A stretch of 64,000 bases of DNA from Vagococcus salmoninarum. Its GTDB lineage: Bacteria > Bacillota > Bacilli > Lactobacillales > Vagococcaceae. Shown here piece by piece: positions 34,223-44,241 of the stretch (position 1 is the first letter of the stretch; every line of letters begins with the position of its first letter). The stretch lies in assembly GCF_003987495.1 (NCBI RefSeq), contig NZ_NGJU01000013.1:1-64000 (forward strand), read 5' to 3'. The position numbers and the translations under genes are program-made. The notes beneath the pieces were generated by a model. It searched no databases. It saw only the letters and a list, made by a program, of their open reading frames with translations, and was not told the DNA's origin.

Positions 34223-36169
34223 ATGATTCTACTACAAGCCAACCAAGTTGCTCGCCATTTTGGAGCAGACACGTTGTTTGAAAATATCCATTTAGAAGTT
34301 CACGATCGGAGCCGGATTGCCTTAGTTGGTCGAAACGGTGCTGGTAAATCAACTTTACTAAAAATTATTGCTGGAATTGATGAACCTGATGAAGGCAATA
34401 TTTCTAAAACTAAACAATTAACAATCGGTTACCTTGATCAGCATACTGGCTTTAATAGCTCTGAAACCATTTGGAATGAAATGCTGACAGCTTTTGAAGG
34501 CATTCGTTTAATGGAAGCCCGTTTAAGAGAGCTAGAACATTTAATTGGGCAACCGGAACTCACTGCTGATTCAGATGCTTATAACCGTATTTCCAAAGAA
34601 TACGATCAGTTACAACATGATTTTAACGAACAGAACGGCTATGGTTATGAAGCGGAAATGAAAGCTGTTCTAAATGGTTTTCACTTTGACGAAAGTTTCT
34701 ACGAACGTCCAGTCAATAGCTTATCTGGTGGTCAAAAAACCCGGCTCGCTTTAGCCAAACTTTTACTAGAAAAACCTAACTTATTAATTTTAGATGAACC
34801 AACGAACCATCTAGACATCGAAACCTTAGCTTGGTTAGAAGTTTATTTACAAAACTATCAAGGGGCCCTTTTGATTGTCTCCCATGACCGGTACTTTTTA
34901 GATAAAATCGTCACTGAAGTTTATGATCTCAGCCGCCAAAAGATGACCCATTATAAAGGCAACTATACCCGTTACTTAACGTTAAAAGAAGAACAACTTT
35001 TGTCTGACTGGAAAGCTTTTGAAAAACAGCAAACTGAAATTAGTAAACTAGAAGATTTCGTTGCCCGAAATATCGTCCGAGCGAGTACGACGAAACGCGC
35101 TCAAAGTCGGCGGAAACAGCTTGAAAAAATTGACCGAATTGATAAACCTCTCGGCGATGAAAAATCAGCAAAATTTCTCTTCAACATTGAAAAAGTCTCT
35201 GGCAATATTGTCTTAAAAGTTGAGGGAGCCAGTATTGGCTATGATAACCATGCCTTGTCTGAACCCGTTGAGTTAGATATTCGCAAACAAGAAGCGATTG
35301 CTTTAGTTGGTCCAAACGGTGTCGGTAAATCAACTTTATTAAAATCCATTATCGGTGACATTCCTTTCATTAAAGGGGAAGCAACCTTAGGGACGAATGT
35401 CTCCATTGGCTATTATGACCAAGAACAAGCTAACTTACGTTCAACTAAATCTGTCCTTCATGAGTTATGGGATGAACACTCCACGACTCCAGAAAAAGAC
35501 ATTCGCTCAGTCCTTGGTAGTTTCTTATTTTCTGGGGAAGATGTTGAGAAAACGGTGCCCTTGTTAAGTGGTGGCGAAAAAGCCCGCCTAGCCTTAGCTA
35601 AGTTATCAATGGATCAAGAAAACTTTCTCATTCTCGATGAACCAACTAACCATTTGGACATTGACAGTAAAGAAGTCTTAGAAGAAGCTTTAATTGATTA
35701 CGCTGGCACGATTCTCTTCGTTTCTCATGACCGCTACTTTATTAATCGGATTGCTACGAAAGTCATCGAACTCTCCCCTGAAGGCAGTAAAATGTATTTA
35801 GGCGACTATGACTATTACTTAGAGAAAAAACTCGAAGAAGCCGAGCTACAAGAATTGCGCGCAGCCGAAGCCCTTGCTAAATCGGGACCTGTTACGACTG
35901 CGCCTACGGCTAAAAATGATTTTCAACAATCTAAAGAAGCCCAACGAGAATTACGGAGTTTGACTCGTAAAGTCGAAGAAATCGAAGAACAGCTTAACCA
36001 GCTTGAAGAAAAGATTGACAGCATTCAAGTTGAAATGACTTTACCGGCTTATCTTGACGATCATGGTAAGTTAATGGACTTACAACGAGAATTAGACGGC
36101 CTTGAACAAAGGCAAGAAGACTTAATGAGTGACTGGGAAACCGCCAGCCTCGCCTTAGAAGAACACTAA
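34223..36169 (+). CDS. ydiF: ABC-F family ATPase, YdiF-like
   Basis: 648-residue soluble protein with two ABC ATPase domains and no membrane segments. Walker A sites are GRNGAGKST (about 37) and GPNGVGKST (about 365). LSGGQKTRLALAKLLL and LSGGEKARLALAKLSM are the signature motifs, each followed by LDEPTNHLDI. An interdomain linker of about 80 residues and a C-terminal coiled coil (EAQRELRSLTRKVEEIEEQLN) complete the ABC-F layout. Such proteins act on ribosomes. The ATG at 34223 has GAGGGA upstream; 22 further open codons are not used. It has the same neighbourhood as Bacillus ydiF (near rex). Confidence 0.93.
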   Translation: MILLQANQVARHFGADTLFENIHLEVHDRSRIALVGRNGAGKSTLLKIIAGIDEPDEGNISKTKQLTIGYLDQHTGFNSSETIWNEMLTAFEGIRLMEARLRELEHLIGQPELTADSDAYNRISKEYDQLQHDFNEQNGYGYEAEMKAVLNGFHFDESFYERPVNSLSGGQKTRLALAKLLLEKPNLLILDEPTNHLDIETLAWLEVYLQNYQGALLIVSHDRYFLDKIVTEVYDLSRQKMTHYKGNYTRYLTLKEEQLLSDWKAFEKQQTEISKLEDFVARNIVRASTTKRAQSRRKQLEKIDRIDKPLGDEKSAKFLFNIEKVSGNIVLKVEGASIGYDNHALSEPVELDIRKQEAIALVGPNGVGKSTLLKSIIGDIPFIKGEATLGTNVSIGYYDQEQANLRSTKSVLHELWDEHSTTPEKDIRSVLGSFLFSGEDVEKTVPLLSGGEKARLALAKLSMDQENFLILDEPTNHLDIDSKEVLEEALIDYAGTILFVSHDRYFINRIATKVIELSPEGSKMYLGDYDYYLEKKLEEAELQELRAAEALAKSGPVTTAPTAKNDFQQSKEAQRELRSLTRKVEEIEEQLNQLEEKIDSIQVEMTLPAYLDDHGKLMDLQRELDGLEQRQEDLMSDWETASLALEEH

Positions 36170-36231
36170 AAAGTAGCACTGACTTACTAGCCTTCAGTCA
36201 TTGAAGGTCCCTTAGTCAGTGCTACTTTTTT
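36169..36231. terminator. Bidirectional terminator after ydiF
   Basis: Perfect 16-base outer arms starting AAAAGTAGCACTG, plus an inner CCTTCA/TGAAGG hairpin. The stop codon of the opposing membrane gene lies inside it. Confidence 0.85.
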
Positions 36232-36493
36232 CATCTAAATATTTTTCAAAACGAATTTTTAACGGGGAGCTTTCGTACCAGACTAGTAATTTCAACAATA
36301 GAGGACCGATAAAAAAGACGTAGATGAAAAATCTCACACCAAACACTAAATCTGTTTGGAACTTAATAATTACTAAAAACATTAGCAACATGACTAGTGA
36401 CTTACCAACAAAACCAATTTTTCGGTAAAGCAGCCATTCTACAAACCCTTCCTTATGACCTTTTTCACAGCACCATTCTTTGATTAGCTTCAT
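36212..36493 (-). CDS. Small membrane protein, unknown function
   Basis: 93 residues with a charged, Cys-containing N-terminus (EWCCEKGHKEG), two hydrophobic segments (about 33-47 and 53-72) and a charged tail. A strong promoter (36515-36543) lies just upstream, which supports expression. The ribosome site is weak and the start could be the GTG three codons upstream. The final codons lie in the ydiF terminator. No family is recognised. Confidence 0.55.
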   Translation of the reverse strand: MKLIKEWCCEKGHKEGFVEWLLYRKIGFVGKSLVMLLMFLVIIKFQTDLVFGVRFFIYVFFIGPLLLKLLVWYESSPLKIRFEKYLDEKSSTD

Positions 36494-36514
36494 TATACTC
36501 ACAACCTTTTTTCG

Positions 36515-36543
36515 ATTATAATCAACTAGCCATTCTCTGTCAA
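36515..36543 (-). promoter_or_regulatory. Consensus sigma-A promoter
   Basis: Minus-strand TTGACA (36543-36538), a 17-base spacer and TATAAT (36520-36515): a perfect match to consensus, with a leader of about 15 bases before the small membrane protein gene. Confidence 0.8.
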
Positions 36544-36681
36544 TAATTTTACTACCAAACTGAACTGTGACCAGTCCTTCCCACCTATTAGACCTCGATC
36601 AATTAGCTTGCTGCCCCTTTATATTAGCAAAGAGAAAAAGCCCCCATTTTACTGAGTGCTCTGTCATTCCTCTTCTTTAAC

Positions 36682-37494
36682 TTAATTTTCCTGAACTTTA
36701 ACTGAAGGTTTCAGTTTGACTGCTTTCAGATTTTTACTATCCATCACAATACAAGCCACATATTCTCTTAATAACGCACTAGGTAAATAGTAATGGGCTG
36801 TTTGAGAACCGCTCCCTTTGGCCTTTAAGCCAACCGTTTTAGCGAATAATAAGGCTCGTAAAACGTGGAAATTATTACTGACGATGACTGCCTGATAATT
36901 CAAACTTTCCGCTTCGATTAATTGTTTACTGAAACTTAAATTCTCTTGGGTGTTAACAGCTTGATTCTCAACAAGGATCTGTTCCCCTGGGATGCCAGCT
37001 AATACCAAGTAATTTTTCATTCCTTCGGCTTCAGCAAGCTTTTCATCAATGCCCTGCCCACCAGTCACAACTAGCTTACTAGTTCGCCCTAGTAATTGTT
37101 GCTCCTGATAAATCTTCATTCCTTGATTTAAGCGACTTTTTAAAAGTGGAGGTACTTGATTGTTGATTAACCCACTGCCTAAAACAATAATATAGTCAAC
37201 TTTCTCATTATCCCCTAAGGACTGTTGTCTTAAAACAATAAAACAAAATAAACTAAAACTGATAATAAAAATTAAACATAAACCAATGGCTGACTGACTT
37301 AAAGCGATTAATAACGCCGATTTAAAGTAGCTCCCAATGATAGTGGTGACACATGTCGTGACTAACCAAACACCGACTAACAAAGCTAAACTATTACCTA
37401 AAGTTCGTTGTTCCCGATATAACATCACTAGACCATTAGTCAGCATGAAGCAACCACTGACTAACACCATTCCTAAAATAATTACATTAAGCAT
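36682..37494 (-). CDS. YdcF/ElyC-type DUF218 membrane protein
   Basis: 270-residue protein. Three hydrophobic segments in the first 100 residues precede a DUF218 domain (VDYIIVLGSGL near 110, VVTGGQGIDEKLAEAEGMKNYL near 150, NTQENLSFSKQLIE near 190, VIVSNNFHVLRALLFAK near 215). The family includes SanA, ElyC and YdcF and is linked to envelope homeostasis. The ATG at 37494 has AGAGGAG upstream; ten earlier open codons are unlikely. It is monocistronic. Confidence 0.87.
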   Translation of the reverse strand: MLNVIILGMVLVSGCFMLTNGLVMLYREQRTLGNSLALLVGVWLVTTCVTTIIGSYFKSALLIALSQSAIGLCLIFIISFSLFCFIVLRQQSLGDNEKVDYIIVLGSGLINNQVPPLLKSRLNQGMKIYQEQQLLGRTSKLVVTGGQGIDEKLAEAEGMKNYLVLAGIPGEQILVENQAVNTQENLSFSKQLIEAESLNYQAVIVSNNFHVLRALLFAKTVGLKAKGSGSQTAHYYLPSALLREYVACIVMDSKNLKAVKLKPSVKVQEN

Positions 37495-37594
37495 CTTTGT
37501 TGCTCCTCTCATCACTCGATACACTTATTATAGTCATTTACTAGCTTTGAGAACATCGAAACAACAATCAGCGACCTAACAAAATTGTCATATC

Positions 37595-37631
37595 AAAAAA
37601 ACTAAGAAGACGGTAAGGTCATTCTTAGTTT
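37595..37631 (-). terminator. Intrinsic terminator of nrnA
   Basis: AAACTAAGAA arms (37622-37631 and 37599-37608) with an inner GAC/GTC pair, then seven T on the minus strand. Confidence 0.85.
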
Positions 37632-37643
37632 CTAAAGTAATTA

Positions 37644-38582
37644 CTATTCAACTAATTTTTGGATTTTATCAAAGATAACAGCGACTTCGGCTAAATCTTT
37701 AGCATTCGCCCCACTAGCTAGTGGGTGACCACCGCCGTGATGTTCTTTGGCAATCCCATTAATGGCTGGGCCTTTTGAACGGAGACGAACACGGTAATAG
37801 CCCTCTGGTTGTTCAACGAAGATCCCCCAAGCAATCACACTGTCAACTTGCCCTGGTAAAGGAATCAAAGCAGCTGTTTCAGCATCTGTGACATGGTATT
37901 TCTCTAAAATACTATTAGGTAAAATCACTCGTCCTGCCCCATTGGCTGTGATTTCCATGTTTTGTAAAACATAACCGGACAGTTTCGCCACATTAACTGT
38001 CGTTTCATTGATTTGCCGATTTAATAACGGGGCATCAAAGCCAAAAGTCACTAGTTTTGAGGCAACTGCTAACGTATGAGCTGTCGTTGCTGGGTATAAA
38101 AAGCGACCAGTATCGCCAATAATCCCGCCGTAAAGTAAGCGGGCCCCTTCTTCTGACAAGCTTAGCTCTGTATTAAACATGTCGTAGAAATCAAAAATCA
38201 TCTCACTACAACTACTAGCATTCGTATTGACCCATGACAAATCGCCATAAGGTTCATCGTCAGGATGATGATCAATTTTGATTAGTTTATCTCCTTGATT
38301 ATAACGTTCATCACTAATTCTTGGGGCATTAGCAGTATCCGTAACAATCACTAAAGCGCCTTTGTACATTTCGTCAGTTACTTGATCCATTTCTGTTAAA
38401 AAGCCTAAGTCATCTACAGTTCCCCCGGCTTTATAGACTTCTTTTGCGGGAAAAGTTGTTTTAATAATCTCAACTAAACCACCTTGGGAGCCTAAAGCAT
38501 CTGGATCAGGTCGTTGATGACGATGAACGATGATCCGTTGATATTTTTTGATTTCTGCTAATATTTCTGCTTGAATAGTCAC
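37644..38582 (-). CDS. nrnA: DHH/DHHA1 phosphoesterase, NrnA-like
   Basis: 312-residue bifunctional oligoribonuclease and 3',5'-bisphosphate nucleotidase (nanoRNA, pAp; related proteins cleave pApA from c-di-AMP). Metal-binding motifs are HRHQRPDPDALGS (about 17-29) and the namesake KIDHHPDD near 99. The DHHA1 domain ends with GGGHPLASG. The start is GTG at 38582, with AAGAGGAC upstream, 17 bases after the ytoI stop; a longer frame into ytoI exists but lacks a ribosome site. The ytoI-nrnA pairing is conserved in Firmicutes. Confidence 0.93.
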   Translation of the reverse strand: MTIQAEILAEIKKYQRIIVHRHQRPDPDALGSQGGLVEIIKTTFPAKEVYKAGGTVDDLGFLTEMDQVTDEMYKGALVIVTDTANAPRISDERYNQGDKLIKIDHHPDDEPYGDLSWVNTNASSCSEMIFDFYDMFNTELSLSEEGARLLYGGIIGDTGRFLYPATTAHTLAVASKLVTFGFDAPLLNRQINETTVNVAKLSGYVLQNMEITANGAGRVILPNSILEKYHVTDAETAALIPLPGQVDSVIAWGIFVEQPEGYYRVRLRSKGPAINGIAKEHHGGGHPLASGANAKDLAEVAVIFDKIQKLVE

Positions 38583-38599
38583 TCTTAGTGTCCTCTTTT

Positions 38600-39922
38600 C
38601 TATGTCTTTTCCATTAACTGGCAAATCACAATTGCTTTTGCCACAATCGCATTTTCTAAATACACTTCAATATCTAATTTAGCTGATCGGCGACCAATTT
38701 CAAGAACTCTTGGTCGAATATCCAATTCACTTTCAATTTGAATTAAGCGGAAATAATGTAAATTAATTTGTTCGATGACAACATTCCGACGTTGATGAGC
38801 ATACATTGTCCGTTGGGCCACATTACTAATAATTTCACTTAAAACACCAAAGGAAATGGTCCCGACAGTACTAACCATTTGCGGGGAAACGGTAAAATTA
38901 AAATGCAAGCCATCATGTTTGTTACTTGACTCGCTTTCAGTAATATCGCCTGAGATTTGATCAGAAATCGTATTCGCCACCTGAGGTTGTCTTTGGGCTA
39001 ACTGCATAGCTTTCATGACATCTTGGCGAGAAATAATCCCAATCAGTGATAGATCGTCTTCAACTACTGGCATCATTTCTAAGCCATCCCAAATCATTAA
39101 ATGACCGACACTAGCCACGCTCATATGCTTTTTAACGTTATTCGGGTCTTTCGTCATGACTTTATCTAAGAGCTGTGAGTCTTGCTTGCCAATGATATCT
39201 TTGGCAGTAATAATCCCTAAGACTCGCTGACTTTTATTAACAACTGGAAAACGGGTATGATTCGTTAAATCTGACAAGGCCCGATAATCTGCAACCGTAT
39301 CGGTTGTGTATAAATAGTTAGTTTTTTCTAAGTCAGTAAAAATATCACCTACGAGCATAATGTCTTTTTTAATTAATTGATCACTCATGGCCCGGTTAAT
39401 CATTGTGGCTACTGTAAAAGTATCATAACTAGTTCGTAAGATTGGCATTTCGACTTGGTTGGCTAAGTCAACTATTTCTTGAGTTGTCTCAAAGCCACCA
39501 GTAATTAAAACTGCGGCGCCTTTTTCTAAAGCCAAGGTTTGAACTTCTTCACGGTTACCAACAATCATCAATGAGCCTGCTGTAATATAGCGATCCATGG
39601 CCTTTTCAGTCATGGCACCAATCACAAACTTCGATAAGGGTTTATCTAAGCCTAAATCACCACCTAAGATATCACCTTCAATAATTTTTATCACTTCACC
39701 AAAAGTCAATTTTTCAAAATGACCTTTCATTTTTCGTTCAATACGAATCGTTCCAACTCGCTGAATCGTTGAAACTAGACCGGTATTTTCAGCTTCTTTA
39801 ATCGCCCGATAAGCTGTTCCTTCACTAACGCTTAAGGTTTTGGCAATACTTCGAACGGAGATTCGTTCGCCAACTGGTAATGTTTCAATATAATCTAAAA
39901 TTTGATCATGTTTTGTTGCCAT
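38600..39922 (-). CDS. ytoI: DRTGG/CBS/hotdog protein, YtoI-like
   Basis: 440-residue cytosolic protein with four domains in order: a winged helix (1-65, SVRSIAKTLSVSEGTAYRAIKEAE), a DRTGG domain (about 70-190), a CBS pair (about 195-310) and a C-terminal hotdog-fold domain (about 335-440). CBS pairs sense adenine nucleotides, so a link with NrnA and nucleotide signalling is reasonable but unproven. GAGGGGAG precedes the ATG. It is the first gene of the two-gene operon. Confidence 0.9.
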   Translation of the reverse strand: MATKHDQILDYIETLPVGERISVRSIAKTLSVSEGTAYRAIKEAENTGLVSTIQRVGTIRIERKMKGHFEKLTFGEVIKIIEGDILGGDLGLDKPLSKFVIGAMTEKAMDRYITAGSLMIVGNREEVQTLALEKGAAVLITGGFETTQEIVDLANQVEMPILRTSYDTFTVATMINRAMSDQLIKKDIMLVGDIFTDLEKTNYLYTTDTVADYRALSDLTNHTRFPVVNKSQRVLGIITAKDIIGKQDSQLLDKVMTKDPNNVKKHMSVASVGHLMIWDGLEMMPVVEDDLSLIGIISRQDVMKAMQLAQRQPQVANTISDQISGDITESESSNKHDGLHFNFTVSPQMVSTVGTISFGVLSEIISNVAQRTMYAHQRRNVVIEQINLHYFRLIQIESELDIRPRVLEIGRRSAKLDIEVYLENAIVAKAIVICQLMEKT

Positions 39923-40054
39923 ACGGACTGCTCCCCTCTATCGCTTTCATACTAATATCTTTTATTATTAACTCTATTATATACGGTATTAAGCAAAATG
40001 ACAAAGAGTAAGCGTAAAAAAGTATAACAGTTTTTTCAATTATACTAATACAGT

Positions 40055-40090
40055 AAAAAAAGAGCTGAGAACGGTCTTTTCTCAGCTCTA
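40055..40090 (-). terminator. Intrinsic terminator of the MFS exporter
   Basis: Arms AGAGCTGAGAA and complement with a 6-base loop, then seven T on the minus strand. Confidence 0.85.
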
Positions 40091-40102
40091 AGTTTTTTAA
40101 TT

Positions 40103-41560
40103 TTAGTTTGTTTCAATGATTTTTGAAACAGGTTTGTTTTTTCTGTAACGGACAACCATCATCACAAAAGCGAGGAGACAAATAATGAATGAAACAAAAT
40201 AAGTTATTTTCATTCCATAAATAAAAACATCAGGTCGGTTGTCAATATACGTCGTTACCCGTTCCCCCATTTTTTGCGACATGCCCCCATAAAGGACAGT
40301 TGTTGATAACGAGATCCCCACAACCATGCCGAAATTTCGTGCCAGTGAATTCAAACTACCAGCAATCCCTAAATCCGCCGGTCCAACACTACTCATTACA
40401 ATCGCATTATTCGGCGCTTGGAACAACGCATTTCCCAGACCCATTAGAGCGGGAATAATCACAAACCAACCTAACGGCGTTGCTTCGCCAACTAACATGT
40501 AACAAAGTTGTGACAGTGTTAAGACGCCTAAGCCTAACAAACAAAGTTTTAGTGGCCCAAACTTGTCAGATAAAATCCCACTTAAAGGCGCACCGATGAC
40601 CATAATTAATGGAAAGACCATCATAATCATGCCAGCTTTACTAGGAGTGAAGCCTCGTAAGTTTTGTAAGTAAAAAGGTAAAATCACATTAGCAAAAAAG
40701 TTGCTGACAAAAATCATCGAGGCTGTTAATAAGCTCAACGTAAACATTTTATTTTTAAAGATACTAAAATCAACTAAAGGATTAGCAACTTTACGCTCTG
40801 TTCGGTAAAAAATCACGGCACTAATCATTGAGATAATAAATAAGCCAAAGACAATCACATGCTTAAAGCCAATTTCTTGGCCAATAAAAACTGCTCCGAA
40901 AAAGCCTAAAATAAACATAGCAAAGGTTGCAAAGCCTAAGAGATCAATTTTCTTAGCAGACTTCAACGAATCTTGAGGTAAATATTTTTGACCAACTAAG
41001 ATCGTAATTAGCCCAATTGGAACATTTATCCAAAAAATATAAGACCAGTGGAAGTTATGTAAAATTAAGCCCCCAACTCCAGGTCCAGTAATCGAACCTA
41101 ATGAGACAAAGGATCCCATTAACCCTAAGGCTTTCCCTCGTTCATGAATTGGAAAAACTTCGGTAATAATACCTGTTCCTGTAGCCATAGTCATACTAGC
41201 ACCGATGGCTTGCACGATTCTCGCAAATAGTAGCAATGGTAGCGAACCAGGAATACCACATAATAACGAACCAATGACAAAAACCACCGTTCCCCATTTA
41301 AAGATGAAGACTTTGCCTTTGCTATCGCCGATTTTACCGAATAACAATAAACAGGCACAGACTGTCATTAAATAAATCGAGACAACCCATTCAGCCTGAT
41401 TCATCTTAACGCCGATATCTTCAGAGATTGTCGGTAACGCCACATTGACGATACTTCCGTCTAAAGTCGACATGAAGGTGAACAAACCAATGGCAATTAA
41501 AATAATCCACCGGTATTGATAGTTAGGATGTAACTCACTTGCACTACTTTTCTTTTCCAT
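40103..41560 (-). CDS. MFS multidrug exporter, DHA2 (14-TM, EmrB/QacA-like)
   Basis: 485-residue drug:H+ antiporter with about 14 hydrophobic segments. The DHA2 marks are STLDGSIVNVALPTIS in helix 1 (acidic residue in the LDxTIVNVALP motif), a motif A-like GKIGDSKGKV loop and motif C-like GLMGSFVSLGSITGPGVGG. The substrate is unknown. AAGGGGAAG precedes the ATG at 41560. It follows rnjB in the same direction but behind a terminator. I see no local TetR or MarR partner. Confidence 0.9.
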   Translation of the reverse strand: MEKKSSASELHPNYQYRWIILIAIGLFTFMSTLDGSIVNVALPTISEDIGVKMNQAEWVVSIYLMTVCACLLLFGKIGDSKGKVFIFKWGTVVFVIGSLLCGIPGSLPLLLFARIVQAIGASMTMATGTGIITEVFPIHERGKALGLMGSFVSLGSITGPGVGGLILHNFHWSYIFWINVPIGLITILVGQKYLPQDSLKSAKKIDLLGFATFAMFILGFFGAVFIGQEIGFKHVIVFGLFIISMISAVIFYRTERKVANPLVDFSIFKNKMFTLSLLTASMIFVSNFFANVILPFYLQNLRGFTPSKAGMIMMVFPLIMVIGAPLSGILSDKFGPLKLCLLGLGVLTLSQLCYMLVGEATPLGWFVIIPALMGLGNALFQAPNNAIVMSSVGPADLGIAGSLNSLARNFGMVVGISLSTTVLYGGMSQKMGERVTTYIDNRPDVFIYGMKITYFVSFIICLLAFVMMVVRYRKNKPVSKIIETN

Positions 41561-41584
41561 ACAACTTCCCCTTTGACAGATACT

Positions 41585-41621
41585 CGAAAAAACAGAGGCT
41601 GGGACAGTCGTCCCGAGCCTC
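41585..41621 (-). terminator. Intrinsic terminator of rnjB
   Basis: GAGGCT and GGGAC arms (one mismatch between them) with loop GACT, then TGTTTTTT on the minus strand. Confidence 0.85.
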
Positions 41622-41631
41622 AAAGCTTAAT

Positions 41632-43311
41632 CTATGATTTGTGTTTACGTTGACTCGTTTCCATAATGACTGGCAAAATAACCGGACGGCGTTTTGTTTG
41701 TTCAAACAAGTAACGGCTTAGTTGTTCACGGATATCTTGTTTTAGTTTGCCCCACTCAAAATCATTTTTCTTTAAGTTCTCTTCAATGATTTCTTCAACA
41801 ATAGTGGCACTTTCTTTCATTAAGTCTCCACTTTCCTTCACATAGACAAAGCCTCGTGAGGTAATTTGTGGTCGGGAAACAATCTTTTGTTGTTTGCGAT
41901 TGATCGTTGTAACAGCGATAAAGACACCATCTTCAGATAAAATCCGACGATCTCGTAAGACGATATTACCAATATCGCCAACGCCTTTACCATCAATCAT
42001 CACATTATCGGCATCCGTTGTGCCAGCCATATGCATCCGATTTTCAGCATATTCTAACATATCCCCGCGACCGGTAATGTAAATATTTTTGTAATCGATC
42101 CCTAATTCATTAGCTAGATCGGCATGAGCCGCTAAACTGCGATATTCCCCTTGAATCGGAATAAAGTATTTAGGTTTCATTAAGTTCAACATTAGTTTCA
42201 AGTCATTTGGATTAGCATGACCAGACACGCGGAAGTTGTCTGAAATTGACTTAACTGTACCACCAGCTCGGTAAATCATATCTTCCGTTTTTGCAACAGT
42301 GGTTTCCATGGCAATCGACGGAGTCGTTGTAATGTAAACTAGATCACCTTCACCAATCGTAATCGGACGAGTTGGGTCACCAGCCATCCGTTGGAGAGCT
42401 TTAATTGGTTCACCCATCCGACCAGTTTCTAAAATTAATAACTCTTCCGGTTGGTAGTCTTTCATGTCTTTTTCTTCAATGATTAACTCTTCACTAGGTA
42501 ATTTTAATTTTTCTAATTTAATCGCTGTGCGAATGATTTTTTCTAAGTCTTCACCAGTTAAGATGACTTTTCGTAATGAACGATGAGCGGCATCTAGAAC
42601 TTGTTGAATCCGTTGAATGTTACTAGCAACGCTGGCAACAATAATCCGGCCATCCCAATAACGTAACGTATCGAAAACTTCTTCACCAATTTCACGTTCA
42701 GAAGCAACTGGTAGGGGATTTTCAGCATTAGAAGAATCGCTAAGTAAGGCTAAAACCCCTTCTTTACCGATTTCTGCTAAACGGGCAAAATCAGTTTGGT
42801 ACATTGGAATCGCACTTTGGTCAAATTTAAAATCACCAGTGTAAACAATGCTGCCTTCTTTAGTTTTAACAGAGATTCCCACTGAATCTGGAATCGTGTG
42901 AGTCGTTCTAAAGAAACTAACTGTCCCAAATTCAAAATCAATTTCCGTAAATTCATTAATAATATGGAAATCAGCAAAGTTTTTCGAGCCTTGGTAATTG
43001 CTAACATTTAATTTAGCTAACTCCACCGTTAATTCTGTTCCAAAGACTGGAACGTTGATTTGTTCTAATAAATAAGGTAAGGCTCCGATAGCATCGGCAT
43101 GCCCATGAGTCAGAAAGACCCCGGCAATTTTATCTTTGTTTTCTACTAAATAAGAAAAATCTGGAATGACAATATCAATTCCTAATTGATCGTTCTCTGG
43201 GTATTTTAACCCACAGTCAAATATAAATATTTCTTCTTCCACTTCTATGATGTACATGTTTTTTCCGTTTTCACGTACGCCACCTAGTGGGACAATTTTG
43301 ATGTTACTCAA
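41632..43311 (-). CDS. rnjB: Ribonuclease J2
   Basis: 559-residue metallo-beta-lactamase/beta-CASP ribonuclease, partner of RNase J1 in mRNA decay. Paralogue call: the metal motif reads THGHADAIG where J1 has HGHEDHIG, and the later motif is VSGHANPND. This degenerate site is typical of J2, which is weakly active and acts in a J1/J2 complex. The TTG start at 43311 is 8 bases from GAGG, whereas the GTG three codons upstream abuts it. It follows dapA by 30 bases, and asd-dapA-rnjB runs as one unit, as in other Lactobacillales. Confidence 0.92.
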   Translation of the reverse strand: MSNIKIVPLGGVRENGKNMYIIEVEEEIFIFDCGLKYPENDQLGIDIVIPDFSYLVENKDKIAGVFLTHGHADAIGALPYLLEQINVPVFGTELTVELAKLNVSNYQGSKNFADFHIINEFTEIDFEFGTVSFFRTTHTIPDSVGISVKTKEGSIVYTGDFKFDQSAIPMYQTDFARLAEIGKEGVLALLSDSSNAENPLPVASEREIGEEVFDTLRYWDGRIIVASVASNIQRIQQVLDAAHRSLRKVILTGEDLEKIIRTAIKLEKLKLPSEELIIEEKDMKDYQPEELLILETGRMGEPIKALQRMAGDPTRPITIGEGDLVYITTTPSIAMETTVAKTEDMIYRAGGTVKSISDNFRVSGHANPNDLKLMLNLMKPKYFIPIQGEYRSLAAHADLANELGIDYKNIYITGRGDMLEYAENRMHMAGTTDADNVMIDGKGVGDIGNIVLRDRRILSEDGVFIAVTTINRKQQKIVSRPQITSRGFVYVKESGDLMKESATIVEEIIEENLKKNDFEWGKLKQDIREQLSRYLFEQTKRRPVILPVIMETSQRKHKS

Positions 43312-43341
43312 ATTCTTCACCTCTTAAGTTCTTCCCAATGA

Positions 43342-44214
43342 TTACTGTTCTAGTATCATTAATATATTTTCTTGTTCGACGGAAGTACAAGCGACAAGAG
43401 GAAGACGCACATCTCCAACTAAGATTCCTCGGTGGTTTAAGACAGCTTTCACTGGCGCCGGTGAAGGCACAGAAAAGACAGCTTCCATCTTTGGAAGAAG
43501 TTGGCGATATAAGTGGCCAGCTTCTGGCAGTTGACCTGCTTCGACTAATTGGTACAAGCGATACATTTCATCACCTAATAAATGACTGGCGACGGAAATT
43601 ACCCCTTGTGCTCCAACTGTCTTAGCAGCAAAGCCTAACGTATCTTCTCCTGTATAAATCAGGAAATCTTTAGGTCCTTGTGCTTTCAAATGCGCAATAG
43701 CTTCAATGCCACTACAATCTTTAGTGCCAATCACATTTGGCAGCTGGGCTAACCGAAGAGTTGTTGCTACATCCATATTTACACCAGTCCGTGCAGGGAC
43801 ATTGTATAAAATAATTGGTAACTCACTAGCTTCTGACACAGCTTTAAAATGTTGATATAGTCCTGCTTGATTTGGGCGGTTATAGTACGGTACTACCACT
43901 AACCCCGCTGATACTCCTTTTATTTCTGCTACTTTTTTTATAAAATCAATTGTTTGTTGAGTACTATTACTACCAACACCGCAAATAATTGGTACTCTTC
44001 CATTGACAATTTTTACCGTTTCTTTAAATAAAGCTAACATCTCTGTTTCCGTTAAAGTTGGTGATTCACCAGTTGTACCGGCCACGACTAGGCCCTCAGT
44101 GTGATGACTTAATAAATACTCAATTAAAATAGGCAGTTGTTGATAGTCAAGCTCACCTACTTCGTTAAAGGGTGTCACCATCGCTGTTAAAATACTTGCA
44201 TTCGTTAAATTCAA
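43342..44214 (-). CDS. dapA: 4-hydroxy-tetrahydrodipicolinate synthase
   Basis: 290-residue TIM-barrel aldolase that condenses pyruvate with aspartate semialdehyde in lysine and diaminopimelate synthesis. Marks are GTTGESPTLT (about 43-52), YNVPARTG with the catalytic Tyr near 133, and the Schiff-base Lys in IGTKDCSG near 161. The start is TTG at 44214 with AGGAG 8 bases upstream; an earlier in-frame TTG lies before the ribosome site. It follows asd by 27 bases, and the two enzymes act consecutively. Confidence 0.96.
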   Translation of the reverse strand: MNLTNASILTAMVTPFNEVGELDYQQLPILIEYLLSHHTEGLVVAGTTGESPTLTETEMLALFKETVKIVNGRVPIICGVGSNSTQQTIDFIKKVAEIKGVSAGLVVVPYYNRPNQAGLYQHFKAVSEASELPIILYNVPARTGVNMDVATTLRLAQLPNVIGTKDCSGIEAIAHLKAQGPKDFLIYTGEDTLGFAAKTVGAQGVISVASHLLGDEMYRLYQLVEAGQLPEAGHLYRQLLPKMEAVFSVPSPAPVKAVLNHRGILVGDVRLPLVACTSVEQENILMILEQ

Positions 44215-44241
44215 TGAAAGTTCTCCTATCTTATTCAATTA

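Noticed and set aside
41632-43311. RNase J2 as an inactivated RNase J1
   Set aside because: The altered metal motif (HGHADAIG) is characteristic of J2 proteins, so it is not evidence of decay here.
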